This document shows positions 43,994 through 53,650 of a DNA stretch of 64,000 nt, piece after piece; positions within the stretch are counted from its first letter, which is position 1; each line of letters begins with the position of its first letter. Location: NCBI RefSeq assembly GCF_000155955.1, contig NZ_GG697141.2, positions 811,170 to 875,169 of the forward strand, read 5' to 3'. Source of the stretch: Mitsuokella multacida DSM 20544 (GTDB taxonomy: Bacteria; Bacillota; Negativicutes; Selenomonadales; Selenomonadaceae). The position numbers and the translations under genes are program-made. Under the pieces are notes generated by a model that worked only from the letters and a program-made list of their open reading frames with translations, ran no database searches and was not told the DNA's origin.

Positions 43994-46900
43994 CAGCGCT
44001 TTTTCTTTCCCTTGTCCTTGTACATCTCTCGGTCGACCTTGGTGATGATGGCATCCATGTCGGGTATCGGCGTCATGCTGACGAGGGCGCCGAGCGCGAC
44101 GCTGACGTGATGCGTGTGGAAGGCCTCGCGCAGGGACTGCTGGACTTCCTCGACATGTGTCTCGTCAAGCTGCTCGACAATCATGAGGAATTCGTCGCCG
44201 CCCATGCGGAAGACATGGCCCTTGCCAGCCTGGCGCTGTGCCTGCAGCATGATGTCTGCCACCGTCTTGATGAGGGCATCGCCCGCTTTGTGGCCGTGCT
44301 CGTCGTTCATGCGCTTGAGGCCGTTGACGTCGCCGAAGAAGAAGGCACACGGGATGCCCTTTGGCAGGTCCATGAAGTAATTGCTGAGGCCGCGACGGTT
44401 CAACAGCCCCGTCATCTGGTCGCGCTGGCTCATGCGCTCGAGTTCTCGCGCGGCATCGCGGTTGCGAATCATGATGGCGATAAAGCGGCTCAGCGTCATC
44501 ATGAGATAGCTCGAGGCCTGGAAGACCTGCTCCTTCGGGTTGACGATCTGGACGTGCCCGATGATCTTGTCGGAGATCTTGAGCGGCACGGCGATGAAGC
44601 GTCGGATGTCTGGCAGATAGTGCTCGAGATGCGGGTTCGCAGCGAGATACGCCTCGTAGTCGGGAATCCGCACGATGTGCTGCTCGCGGAACGTATCGTA
44701 GAGAAAGCACGGGGTGAGCGGCACGCGCTGCATCTTCGCCCTCATCGGCTCGACGCCGTTGCGGCACCATTCGTAGGTGTTGCTGACCGTCCCCTGCTCC
44801 TCACCGCGCTCGAAGATGGAGATGCGGTCGGCATTGAGCTCCGAACCGATCTTCCAGAGCATCTTCTGGATGCTCTTCGACGGGTCTTCCTCGCGCAGGG
44901 CGATGGCCAGCGCATCGTTGATGGATGCTTCGCGGTAGATGAGCTCATTGCGCTCGATGTCGCGGTCGAGGTATTCGCTGAGATTGATGGACATCGAGAA
45001 GCGGTAATTCTTGCCGCGCCAGGGCACGAGCGTGTCGCGCAGCAAATAGTCGAGGCCCGAGAGCGCGTTGTGGTAGGTCCACATGTAGAACTTGTCGCGG
45101 CGCAACAGGTGGTTCGTGCAGAACTCGCATGGCTCCTTACCGCCGACGATGACTTCATAGCACTTCTTGCCCGCACATGAGAAGTCCTCCGGCAGGTGAA
45201 AGTCGCGGTAGATAGCCTGATTGATGTAGACGAGGTCGTACGTCTCCGGGTCGCACATGTAGACACGCTCGTTCATGTGGTCGAACTTCTCGCGGTCAAA
45301 GGCAATGCGATCACCGATGTAGATGGACTCGCCAAGATGGTCCTTGCGCGCGGCCTCGCCGCGCTCGACAAGCAGCTGCAAAAGGCCTTCGATGCTCTTC
45401 GTCTCCGAGCCGTAGCCCACGGCGTACTGCAGGTAGAGCGTGCAGGGACAGCCGCGCACGCTGTGGATGTTGTGGATGGCATTCGCGAGGCGCAGCAGCC
45501 GGTCGCGCAGCCGCTGCTCATGGATGAGCTTGTGGAAGCAGAGGAAACGGCCTGAGCCGATGTGTGCGAGGACGCTGCCTGGCACGATGGCGGCGTGGAC
45601 CTCCTCGGCCAGGCGCTGCAGCAACTCGCGGCGGAACGCCTCGCCGTACGAGCGCGCGGCCGACTCGAGGGCTGGCACATAGAAGTAGACGGCCGTGAAA
45701 TCCTCGCCGTTCTTCAGGTAATTGTCCATGAACTCGATGCCCGCCATGAGCATGCCGCGGTAATTGGTGTAGCCCGTCTCCTTGTCGATGACGGCGTCGC
45801 GGTAATCGTCAAGGTCGTGTCCGAACTCCCAGAAGCGGCCGATGATTCCCTCCACCTTTCCCGCGCGATAGAGTGGGAAGCGATTGGAATAGATGGCGCG
45901 CGGGCCGCCCTGCGCGATGCACTCGCCGAAGTCCCGGTACTGCGGCCGGCCGTCCTGAAGCAGTCGCTCTCCTGCCTGCCGAACGGCTGGGTCGACGATG
46001 TGCAGGCCGAGTTCGTGGTCCGTCCGGCCGACGATGTCGGCTTCATCGTGGAAGCCGAAGAAGTCAAGGAACGCCTCGTTGGCACCGAGGAAGCGCTGCT
46101 CGCGGTCCTTCCAGAAAACACAGGCCTTGTCATAGGCGATGAAGCTGCGCCAGAGCAGCGCGTCGCGCTCCATCTTCGCCGACAGGTCCGGTGCCGCAAA
46201 GAGACCGTAGGCATCGGCCACCGCTTTGATGCAGTCCCGCGCTCCCGGCTGTGTCTCGATGATGAGCGGCTGGACGCAGACGAGGTATTCCCCCGGATCG
46301 CGCAGGTAGAGCGGTACCACATCGAAGCGCATCCAGGCGTAGCTGCCTTCCGCCTGGCGGATGCGGAAGCAGTTCGAGAAGGTCATCTGCCCGCTCTCGA
46401 GCAGCGCCGCGCGGATGGCGTGCATGTCGATGTAGGCGAGAAAGCGGGCCCTGTCGGCCGGATAGACCATCGCCTCAGCATAATCCTTGAAGAAATCGCC
46501 GATGTTCCCGCTCCCCGCCGCATCACTGCCGGGCCAGCTATGCGTGCCGACGAGCACTTCACACGTGTCCTGCTGCGCATGCAAGAAAAAGACATGCTGG
46601 TAGAGCAGACAGAGGTTGCGCATGATCTGGTCAAAGCGATGCTCTCTCTCATCGTACGCCCGCTCCATCGTGATGTCATCGAACTGCGCCTGATAGATGA
46701 CGAGCTTCCGGCTCGCGCCCAGCCTGCTCATCATGACGCGCACATAGTGCCCCTGCTCCGAGAAGGTCATGGACTGCTCGCCATGCGTCATGTCCACCCG
46801 CTTCATGAGATTCAGGAAGCGCACGCGGAACGGGTGATTGGGCACGCGCAGGCAGTGATTGACCTGCTCCTGGTCGCGGATGCCGATCTCGGATGAGTGC

Positions 46901-48681
46901 GTCCAGAAGCGGCTGTTGCCCATCAAGAGCGCGGGATTTTCCCCATCAAAGGTAAACAGCGCGATGGATGCGTGCGCAGGGATGTCCGTGAGCCCAATCG
47001 TGTTGTAGAGCTGCGCTTCGGCGCGCGTCTCACGCTGATACTGCTGCTTCTCCAATGCATCGTGCAGCTTCTCCGGCTGCATCGGCCGGCCATAGTAATA
47101 GCCCTGGATGCGCTCACAGCCGATGGCGCGCAGGAAGCGCATCTGCTCCTCCGTCTCGACGCCCTCAGCTAAGGTGTGGATGCCGATCTTCTTGGCCATG
47201 CGGACGATTGAGAGAATGATGTCCCGGCTCTTCTTGTTGAAGGTCTTCAGGAAGGCCATGTCGATCTTCAGCAGGTCGAACGGGTAATCCTTGAGCACGT
47301 TGAGCGACGAGTAGCCGCTGCCGAAATCGTCGAGCCAGACATGGTAGCCCGCACGGTGGAACTTCTGGATTGCTTGGAAGAGGATGCCCTCATCGCGCAC
47401 GACGGACGTCTCCGTCAGCTCAAAGTGGAGGTAATCATGCGCAATACCGTAGCGCTCCGTCACCTCCTCGGCGATGGCGAACGGGTCCATCTTGACGAAG
47501 TCGAGCGACGACAGGTTGACAGAGACCGGCACGAGCGGCAGGCCGTTCTCCTGCTGGTAGTGGAGCAGCCGCACTACGCTGCGGATCATGAAGGCGTCGA
47601 GCTCGTGGATGAGCCCCGACTCCTCGAGTACGGGGATGACGATGGCGGGCGAGATCATGCCGTGCTGCGGGTCCTCCCAGCGCATCAGCGCTTCGACGTT
47701 GCAGAGCTTGCCCGTCAGCAGGCGCATGCAGGGTTGCAGGTAGACCTTGATATGCCCCTTCCGCATGGCCTCGGCGAAATGCGTCAGGACGTAGTTGCGC
47801 ATCTGCAGCCGCTCGCCCATCTCCTCGCGGTAGATGACCCAGCTGCGCTTCGCGTCCTTCTTGGCCTCGTCGCAGGCCATCTTCGCCTGGTCGAACGCCG
47901 CTGTGACAGGCGACTTGTCCTTTGGGCGGTAAAAGCGCAGGCCCGCCTTGACCGTGACGCCCGGCATCGCGATGAAGCGGTTCATCTGGCGGCAGACCTG
48001 TTCGACGCGCACCGTGAGGCGCTCGACGGGAGCCAGTGCCAAAAAAGAGTCCGCCGACAGATGCGCGAGGATGGCCCCGGGCAGGGACTCACGCAGCACG
48101 AAGGCCATGTGCCTGAGCAGATCATCGCCTGCCGCATAGCCACGATTGGCATTGTAGAGCTTGAAGTTCGTGATGTTGAAGTAGACGGGGCAGTGCGTGC
48201 CGAAGCGCTTCTGCTCCTTGTCGTGCTTTGCCTGGTTCAGCGCCTCTTTGAAAAAGCCCTCGCGCGTCAGGAGTCCCACCTTGTCCTCGTCAAGTGTCAG
48301 ACGGCGCAGGCCAGCGTCAGCGAGGTAGCAGGACCAGTAGAGCTCTCCCTCCCGCTCGATGAGGCGGATGTTGGCATCGATGCGGCGCACATGGGATTTG
48401 CCCGTGAGGATCTCGAAGGTCAGGTAGTGCAGGCCTCTCGCGCGCTCCTTCTGCCAGCGCGCCAGCTGCTCCGACACTGCGGGATAATGGTCTGCCAGCA
48501 CCATGCCGCGCAAGATTCCGCCCGTCAGGTGAATGAAGTCTTCGCGCGTCTCGCACTGGAACAGGGAGAGCATCATGCTGTTGTACTGCACGATATGCTC
48601 CGAGCCATCCGCCCGCATCAGGCATACTGCACCAGGCACCTCTTCATAGCAGCAGGTATCATCGTCACACTTCATAGCCAC
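43993..48681 (-). CDS. Very large multidomain GGDEF/EAL signalling protein (1562 aa)
   Basis: Order: PAS-like (about 15-120); degenerate GGDEF (about 130-290, SADSF in place of GGDEF); intact EAL (about 300-555: EALMRW, SVNLS, FELTET, WLDDFGSGYSS, LLKID, LAEGVETEEQ, GYYYGRPMQ); unfamiliar region and PAS domains (560-960); second degenerate GGDEF (about 970-1110, GSGRF); PAS-like with two CxxC-type cysteine pairs (KKCYEVI, CEFC); GAF-like (1290-1430); C-terminal intact GGDEF (MGGDEF near 1495) with no RxxD inhibitory site nearby. It should both make and break cyclic-di-GMP. No membrane segment or signal peptide. Monocistronic. Confidence 0.93.
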   Translation of the reverse strand: MAMKCDDDTCCYEEVPGAVCLMRADGSEHIVQYNSMMLSLFQCETREDFIHLTGGILRGMVLADHYPAVSEQLARWQKERARGLHYLTFEILTGKSHVRRIDANIRLIEREGELYWSCYLADAGLRRLTLDEDKVGLLTREGFFKEALNQAKHDKEQKRFGTHCPVYFNITNFKLYNANRGYAAGDDLLRHMAFVLRESLPGAILAHLSADSFLALAPVERLTVRVEQVCRQMNRFIAMPGVTVKAGLRFYRPKDKSPVTAAFDQAKMACDEAKKDAKRSWVIYREEMGERLQMRNYVLTHFAEAMRKGHIKVYLQPCMRLLTGKLCNVEALMRWEDPQHGMISPAIVIPVLEESGLIHELDAFMIRSVVRLLHYQQENGLPLVPVSVNLSSLDFVKMDPFAIAEEVTERYGIAHDYLHFELTETSVVRDEGILFQAIQKFHRAGYHVWLDDFGSGYSSLNVLKDYPFDLLKIDMAFLKTFNKKSRDIILSIVRMAKKIGIHTLAEGVETEEQMRFLRAIGCERIQGYYYGRPMQPEKLHDALEKQQYQRETRAEAQLYNTIGLTDIPAHASIALFTFDGENPALLMGNSRFWTHSSEIGIRDQEQVNHCLRVPNHPFRVRFLNLMKRVDMTHGEQSMTFSEQGHYVRVMMSRLGASRKLVIYQAQFDDITMERAYDEREHRFDQIMRNLCLLYQHVFFLHAQQDTCEVLVGTHSWPGSDAAGSGNIGDFFKDYAEAMVYPADRARFLAYIDMHAIRAALLESGQMTFSNCFRIRQAEGSYAWMRFDVVPLYLRDPGEYLVCVQPLIIETQPGARDCIKAVADAYGLFAAPDLSAKMERDALLWRSFIAYDKACVFWKDREQRFLGANEAFLDFFGFHDEADIVGRTDHELGLHIVDPAVRQAGERLLQDGRPQYRDFGECIAQGGPRAIYSNRFPLYRAGKVEGIIGRFWEFGHDLDDYRDAVIDKETGYTNYRGMLMAGIEFMDNYLKNGEDFTAVYFYVPALESAARSYGEAFRRELLQRLAEEVHAAIVPGSVLAHIGSGRFLCFHKLIHEQRLRDRLLRLANAIHNIHSVRGCPCTLYLQYAVGYGSETKSIEGLLQLLVERGEAARKDHLGESIYIGDRIAFDREKFDHMNERVYMCDPETYDLVYINQAIYRDFHLPEDFSCAGKKCYEVIVGGKEPCEFCTNHLLRRDKFYMWTYHNALSGLDYLLRDTLVPWRGKNYRFSMSINLSEYLDRDIERNELIYREASINDALAIALREEDPSKSIQKMLWKIGSELNADRISIFERGEEQGTVSNTYEWCRNGVEPMRAKMQRVPLTPCFLYDTFREQHIVRIPDYEAYLAANPHLEHYLPDIRRFIAVPLKISDKIIGHVQIVNPKEQVFQASSYLMMTLSRFIAIMIRNRDAARELERMSQRDQMTGLLNRRGLSNYFMDLPKGIPCAFFFGDVNGLKRMNDEHGHKAGDALIKTVADIMLQAQRQAGKGHVFRMGGDEFLMIVEQLDETHVEEVQQSLREAFHTHHVSVALGALVSMTPIPDMDAIITKVDREMYKDKGKKKR

Positions 48682-48758
48682 TCCCCCAAATCCCTATCTA
48701 TGTACTTATCTCTGTCATCTATCGCCATCATCCCGGCCGCCCATCGCTCGCTGCCCCT

Positions 48759-48998
48759 TCAGCGCTCGACCCGCTCGAACCGGTACGTCTGCGTGGCATC
48801 GGGGTACTTCTGACGGTCGACCTCACTCATGAACATCAGGAGCGGCCGCACGTAGACCATGTAATCGCCGTAAAGCGCGCGATAACAGACCATGCGCTCA
48901 TTCGTCTCGGTGTGGATGACGGGGCACTCGATGATCTCGTAGAGATGGTTCTTGAAGTGCCGCCAGATCTCGCCATGTTTCGGAAGTTCTCTTGTCAT
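48759..48998 (-). CDS. DUF1653 protein (79 aa)
   Basis: Short complete DUF1653 domain: [37 protein letters not shown], then [14 protein letters not shown] and YRFERVE. Role unknown. ATG follows AGGAGATAGC. It lies 77 bases before the giant GGDEF/EAL gene in the same direction. Confidence 0.9.
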   Translation of the reverse strand: MTRELPKHGEIWRHFKNHLYEIIECPVIHTETNERMVCYRALYGDYMVYVRPLLMFMSEVDRQKYPDATQTYRFERVER

Positions 48999-49038
48999 GC
49001 TATCTCCTCACTCGGGGCAGTGCCGCCCACATGGCAGC

Positions 49039-49066
49039 AAAAATGCCGGGCCCAAAGGCCCGGCAC
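49039..49066 (-). terminator. Terminator of the histidine-phosphatase gene
   Basis: TGCCGGGCC / GGCCCGGCA with a four-base loop and TTTTT on the minus strand, about 145 bases past the stop. Confidence 0.85.
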
Positions 49067-49211
49067 TCTTGCTTCCACCGTTTCGAACGTCTTGCACATC
49101 TTGCAAGCAGGACTTCACTGCCTCTTGAATTTTTCTTCATTATACCGAAAAGAAAAACATTTTGCAATCAGAATCTGTTCAATTTCTTTCAAATATATTA
49201 TGCCCGCCTTT

Positions 49212-49814
49212 CTATCCGTCCCGCTCCGGCAGAAGCAGGTAGATGAGCCCCGTGTTGTCGAGCTCGGGCAGGCTGCGGAAGATGGCCATGCGCTCGTCAT
49301 CTGTGGCATAGGAATGGCGCGCGATGTCCAAGAGGCAGCTGATGAACTGGCCGTGCGAGAAGAGCACGATCGTCTCCTCCGGCCGCTCTTCGATGCGCTG
49401 CAGGACGAGTCTTGCGCGCGCGACGAGCGCATGGAACGATTCGGCACCCGCGCCGTCGCAGTAATCCGGGTCCTGCCTCTGCCAGTAAGCCCTGACCCAG
49501 GGCAAACGCTCAGTGCGCCGCGTGCCGCGGCAGCGCTCCGGCGAGAGATAGGTGAACTCCGCCGTCTCCGGCCAGACCTCGACGGGCACATCGGGGAACC
49601 GCTCACGGAGCGGCTCGGCCGTCTGCTGGGCGCGGCGGAAGGAGGACGTGACGATGAGGTCGGGCCGCGCATCGATGCGCGTGCTGAGCCTTTTTGCCTG
49701 CTCCTCCCCGAGCGCCGTCAGCGGGATACTCGCATGGTCCTGCGTCGGCAGGTCGACATTGCCCGTGCTCTGCCCGTGGCGCACGAGCAGGAGCATTTTG
49801 AACTTCGTATGCAT
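49212..49814 (-). CDS. Histidine phosphatase family protein
   Basis: 200 residues. Phosphohistidine motif LLLVRHGQSTGN, TSSFRRAQQTAEPL, and the second catalytic His in IVLFSHGQF. Phosphoglycerate-mutase fold; length fits small-molecule phosphatases (CobC/GpmB-like) more than glycolytic mutase. Substrate unknown. 19 bases after the nitroreductase gene, so probably one transcript. Confidence 0.9.
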   Translation of the reverse strand: MHTKFKMLLLVRHGQSTGNVDLPTQDHASIPLTALGEEQAKRLSTRIDARPDLIVTSSFRRAQQTAEPLRERFPDVPVEVWPETAEFTYLSPERCRGTRRTERLPWVRAYWQRQDPDYCDGAGAESFHALVARARLVLQRIEERPEETIVLFSHGQFISCLLDIARHSYATDDERMAIFRSLPELDNTGLIYLLLPERDG

Positions 49815-49833
49815 TTCTTATCCCCTGCTGTAC

Positions 49834-50427
49834 TCAATCGACATAGGTGACCGGATTGCCCGTGACCGGCACGATGCGGCGGTTCGGCAGGCCATCTTGG
49901 GTGTCAGGATAGCCGAGGCTCAGCGAGGCATAGACGGCCTCGTCCTCCTTCATGCCGAGCTCCTGCAGGTACGCCGTGAGGACGGGATTGCCCTGCAGCC
50001 AGCGCAGCTGGTTGATCCAGCACGAGCCGAGGCCCAGAGCGTTGGCCGCGAGCATCATGTTCTGCATGGCGCACGACGCGTCCGCAAAGTTGTTGCCGTA
50101 GTCCTTCTTGTTGGCCACGATGATGAAGGCGGCGGGATTGTATAGGAAGGTGTAGCTGCCCTTCTTCGAGGCGCGGATGGCACCGCCGAAGTTGTCGTCG
50201 TTCTCAGGCGTGACCTCCATCTTCGCGAACTCCTGCTGCACGAGCGCGGCGAGCTCCTGCATGGTTTCCTGCTTGCGGATCACGAGGAAGTGGTTCTGGT
50301 TCTTGTGCTTGCCGCTCGGGGCCTGGCGGCCCGCCTCGATGACCTTATCGAGCAGCTCCTGCGGCACAGGCTCCTCTTTGAATTTGCGCGTGCTGTGGCG
50401 CGTGGCAATGCAAGAAAAAACATCCAT
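49834..50427 (-). CDS. Nitroreductase-family flavoprotein
   Basis: 197 residues from ATG 50427 with AAGGAG nine bases upstream. FMN-binding start IATRHSTRKFKEEPV, NFADASCAMQNMMLAANALGLGSCWINQL and SLGYPD are typical. NAD(P)H-dependent reductase of unknown substrate. Forms a two-gene unit with the downstream phosphatase. Confidence 0.9.
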   Translation of the reverse strand: MDVFSCIATRHSTRKFKEEPVPQELLDKVIEAGRQAPSGKHKNQNHFLVIRKQETMQELAALVQQEFAKMEVTPENDDNFGGAIRASKKGSYTFLYNPAAFIIVANKKDYGNNFADASCAMQNMMLAANALGLGSCWINQLRWLQGNPVLTAYLQELGMKEDEAVYASLSLGYPDTQDGLPNRRIVPVTGNPVTYVD

Positions 50428-50540
50428 GGTGTTGCACTCCTTTTCTATCTCAAAAAACAGGTATCTCACTCATATCATGGTAATTTTCGACAAAGGGCAT
50501 CGGAATCCCTGCTTATCCCTGCTTTCTTCTCCGCGCACGC

Positions 50541-50572
50541 AAAAGGCCTCCATGCTCGAAAGCACGGAGGCC
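50541..50572 (-). terminator. Terminator of pstB-phoU
   Basis: GGCCTCCGTGCT / AGCATGGAGGCC and TTTTG on the minus strand, 13 bases past phoU. Confidence 0.85.
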
Positions 50573-50584
50573 CTGAAAGCCCGA

Positions 50585-51262
50585 TCAGATCAGGCGGTTC
50601 TTCTTCTGATGGATGCGCTCGGCCGTCTCGAGGTAGATGACCCACTCGGCGATGTTGACGGCGTGGTCGCCGATGCGCTCGAGGAAGCGTGCGATGAAGA
50701 GCAGCTGCGTCGCACCCTTCTGGCGCGCGCCCTCTTTCGTGACGAAGTCCGACAGCGCGTAAAACGTGTGCTCAAACACATCGTCCATCTGCTTGTCCAT
50801 CTTGCGGACCTCATCGGCCTCCTGCACGCTCCTGTCGCGATAGGCCTTGACCGCGCGGCGCACCATGGAGGCGGCGCAATTGCCGAGCTCCTCGATCCAG
50901 CGCTTGCAGTCCGGATTGAGCGGCTCCTTGACAGAAGCGGCTGTCTTCGCGATATCGAAGGCGTGATCGCCGATGCGCTCGATATCCGTCGAGATCTTGA
51001 AGCCAGTCGCGATGACGCGCAGGTCATGCGCGATTGGCTGCTGCTTGGCAATCAGGAGGATGCACTTGTCCTCGACGTCGATGATCATGTCGTCGATGGC
51101 GTCGTCGGCCTTCATGACCTTCTTCGCAAGGACGGCATCGTCCTCGAGAAGCGCCTTCATCGACTGTTCGACGTTTGTAAGGGCCTTGTCGCCCATCGTG
51201 GCGACGAGCTCCTGCACGACCTCGAGGTCGTGGATGTATTCCTGTCTTGTCTGGCGTTCCAT
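50585..51262 (-). CDS. phoU: Phosphate-specific transport accessory protein PhoU
   Basis: 225 residues from ATG 51262, one base after the pstB stop. Two three-helix repeats with DDAIDDMIIDVEDKCILLI and ATGFKISTDIERIGDHAFDIAKT, then FIARFLERIGDHAVNIAEWVIYLETAE, the metal-binding ExxRxxDH pairs. Damps the Pho response through PstB. GGGAGG lies ten bases upstream within pstB. Confidence 0.96.
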   Translation of the reverse strand: MERQTRQEYIHDLEVVQELVATMGDKALTNVEQSMKALLEDDAVLAKKVMKADDAIDDMIIDVEDKCILLIAKQQPIAHDLRVIATGFKISTDIERIGDHAFDIAKTAASVKEPLNPDCKRWIEELGNCAASMVRRAVKAYRDRSVQEADEVRKMDKQMDDVFEHTFYALSDFVTKEGARQKGATQLLFIARFLERIGDHAVNIAEWVIYLETAERIHQKKNRLI

Positions 51263-51263
51263 A

Positions 51264-52013
51264 TCAGCCGAACCTCCCTGTGATGTAATCTTCCGTCTTC
51301 TTATCGTGCGGCTTCGTGAAGATGACGTCCGTCGTGTCGTGCTCGATGAGCTTGCCGTTGAGGAAGAAGGCCGTGTAGTCGGAGACACGCGCGGCCTGCT
51401 GCATGTTGTGCGTGACCATGACGATCGTGTACTCCTTCTTGATCTCCTGCACGAGCTCCTCGATCTTCATCGTCGAGATCGGGTCGAGTGCGGAGCACGG
51501 CTCGTCCATCAGGACGACTTCCGGCTCGACGGCCATGACGCGCGCGATGCAGAGGCGCTGCTGCTGGCCGCCCGACATGCCCATTGCCGAGGCGTCGAGG
51601 CGGTCCTTGACCTCATCCCAGAGTGCGGCACCGCGCAGGCTCTTCTCGACAATCTCGTCGAGGCGCTTCTTGTCCGTCAGCCCATGCACACGGCAGCCAT
51701 AGGCGACATTGTCGTAGATGGACATCGGGAACGGGTTTGGACGCTGGAAGACCATGCCCACGCGCTTGCGCAGGTTGACGAGGTCCACGTCCTTGTCGTA
51801 GATGTCCCGGTCATCGAGCGTGATCTTGCCGTCGATCTGAACGCCGTCGATGAGATCATTCATGCGGTTGAGCGTGCGCAAGAACGTGGACTTGCCACAG
51901 CCCGAGGGGCCGATGAGTGCGACGACCTTATTTTCCGGCACCTCAAGCGAGACATCAAACAGGGCCTGATGCGTCCCGTAATAGAGATTGAGGTGCTGTG
52001 CCTGCATTTTCAT
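51264..52013 (-). CDS. pstB: Phosphate ABC transporter ATP-binding protein PstB
   Basis: 249 residues from ATG 52013 (GGGAGG upstream). Walker [15 protein letters not shown], signature [13 protein letters not shown], Walker [14 protein letters not shown], and switch His in [13 protein letters not shown]. Energises PstSCA, whose genes lie 9 kb away. Behind its own Pho box. Confidence 0.97.
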   Translation of the reverse strand: MKMQAQHLNLYYGTHQALFDVSLEVPENKVVALIGPSGCGKSTFLRTLNRMNDLIDGVQIDGKITLDDRDIYDKDVDLVNLRKRVGMVFQRPNPFPMSIYDNVAYGCRVHGLTDKKRLDEIVEKSLRGAALWDEVKDRLDASAMGMSGGQQQRLCIARVMAVEPEVVLMDEPCSALDPISTMKIEELVQEIKKEYTIVMVTHNMQQAARVSDYTAFFLNGKLIEHDTTDVIFTKPHDKKTEDYITGRFG

Positions 52014-52080
52014 ATGCGAGTTCCTCCCAAAACAAAAGCATCCCTGCGGGCTGCCTGATATTTCATTTCTGAACAATATC

Positions 52081-52134
52081 ATTGTACCTGTTCCCCAGAG
52101 CGGCTTTGTTGTGGCTATGTAAATTCTATGTAAA
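52081..52134 (-). promoter_or_regulatory. Pho box and -10 of pstB-phoU
   Basis: Minus strand: TTTACA-5-TTTACA-5-ACAACA (52134-52107), hexamers 11 bases apart, then exactly 20 bases and TACAAT (52086-52081). Same layout as the pstS promoter. Confidence 0.8.
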
Positions 52135-52281
52135 AAGATGTTCTGACGCTCTAGGGCCGCCGCCTCCTCATCACTTGCATGAACGGGGAATCCCGCGGTA
52201 CAATCAAGAGGGTATGCGGGCTGCCTGCCCCACCTTCTCTTCCAGACCTTCTCATCCATCCTAGAAAGGAGCATATAATTG

Positions 52282-53421
52282 ATGGAACTTCGCGTACAGC
52301 AAGCCAGGGCGATCGTCCATGAAATCAATACGGTCCTGCCGCAAAAGATCAATCTGATGAATAAAGATGGCATCATCATCGCCAGCACAGACCCAGAGAG
52401 AATCCATACCTTCCACGGTGGAGCAGCTCGCGTCATACGGGAAAACCTCGACGAGCTGCGCATCTATCGGGAAAACGAGTACCCCGGCACACGGCCGGGC
52501 ACGAATTTCATGCTGCAGGTAGAGGGCGTCCCCATTGGCGTTCTGGGCATCACGGGCTCATATGAGAGCATCCTGCCGATTGCCAATGTCATCCGCAAGA
52601 TGACGGAGCTGCTCGTCCACGAACAGGAATACCAGCGGATGCAGACACACCTGCAGTACCAGCGCCACCTCTTCCTGCAGGAACTCCTGGAGCACAGCGA
52701 GACCTTTCTCTCGAAAGAGCAGATTGAGCGCGCGCGCCTGCTCGATATCGACCTCAGCGTGCCGCGCCGCATCGTCGTAGCAGATCTCGACAGCCCCGTC
52801 TCACCCGAACGCCACAACGAGGTGTTCTCGCAGCTCGAGATGGAAGCGCAGCGCATCGATGCAGCCTGCCGCGCCATCTCCACCAATCAGATGATTGTCT
52901 TCCTGACCGACATCCGCCCGCAAGAACAGCTCCGCTCCTTCGCCGAGAAGCTTTTCGTGTACGCCAAGAGCCACGGGATAGGGCTCTGCCTCGGCCTCGA
53001 CTCCCCCGCTCCCGACAACACGAGGCTCCGCCAGGCCTTCGAGCAGGCACGCAAAGCGCTCTACTCCTGCCATCGCAAGGGGACCGTGCACATCAAGGGC
53101 TACGATGAGATCAACATGGAGCTCTTTGCCGACTTGATCCCACTCACAGCAAAGCGCGAGTATGTCAAAAAGATTTTTCACGGCTACACCCCACTGGAGC
53201 TCGCCGATGCCGTACACACCTTGGAATGCTTCTTCGAGCACGATGGGTCCATCATCCGCACAGCCGACGCGCTCTACATCCATAAGAACACGCTGCAGCA
53301 ACATCTGAGAAAGATTGCTGCGCGCACCGGATACGACCCGCGTTCGCTGCGCTCCAGTGCCGTCTTCTACGTCGTGCTCTACTTCTATCAGGACATCCAT
53401 CTGGCAGGTTTTCCAACATGA
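52282..53421 (+). CDS. CdaR-family sugar-diacid regulator
   Basis: 379 residues. N-terminal diacid-recognition domain (about 5-135: [41 protein letters not shown]), a middle domain, and a C-terminal PucR/CdaR helix-turn-helix ([32 protein letters not shown]). Likely activates the GntP/glycerate-kinase genes downstream. AAGGAG precedes a TTG at 52279 and ATG at 52282; either may be used. Confidence 0.92.
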   Translation: MELRVQQARAIVHEINTVLPQKINLMNKDGIIIASTDPERIHTFHGGAARVIRENLDELRIYRENEYPGTRPGTNFMLQVEGVPIGVLGITGSYESILPIANVIRKMTELLVHEQEYQRMQTHLQYQRHLFLQELLEHSETFLSKEQIERARLLDIDLSVPRRIVVADLDSPVSPERHNEVFSQLEMEAQRIDAACRAISTNQMIVFLTDIRPQEQLRSFAEKLFVYAKSHGIGLCLGLDSPAPDNTRLRQAFEQARKALYSCHRKGTVHIKGYDEINMELFADLIPLTAKREYVKKIFHGYTPLELADAVHTLECFFEHDGSIIRTADALYIHKNTLQQHLRKIAARTGYDPRSLRSSAVFYVVLYFYQDIHLAGFPT

Positions 53422-53511
53422 AAGCATGTGCCGGTATGGATGCAAGGTTTTATATCATTTGACTATTCGGAATATATCGTCTTGCAATAGTACGTAAACT
53501 ATAAATATAAA

Positions 53512-53541
53512 GAAATATATGTTCTGCATACCATATATTTC
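53512..53541. promoter_or_regulatory. Inverted repeat upstream of gntP
   Basis: GAAATATATG, ten bases, CATATATTTC: perfect ten-base arms with centres one to two helical turns apart. Good candidate activator site for the CdaR-type protein; a TATACT -10-like box follows at about 53558. Confidence 0.5.
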
Positions 53542-53585
53542 CCGCTCTCGCCAATGATATACTATAAGAGGATCCTATCGAATCA

Positions 53586-53603
53586 TGTGAAATATATATC
53601 ACA
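53586..53603. promoter_or_regulatory. Near-palindrome in the gntP leader
   Basis: TGTGAAATATATATCACA, 16 of 18 positions symmetric. It resembles a CRP/FNR site but the half-sites are eight rather than six bases apart. Confidence 0.35.
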
Positions 53604-53650
53604 GATGTCAAAGAAGTCCATTCTCATCTATCATCGAAGGAGGTTTTATC

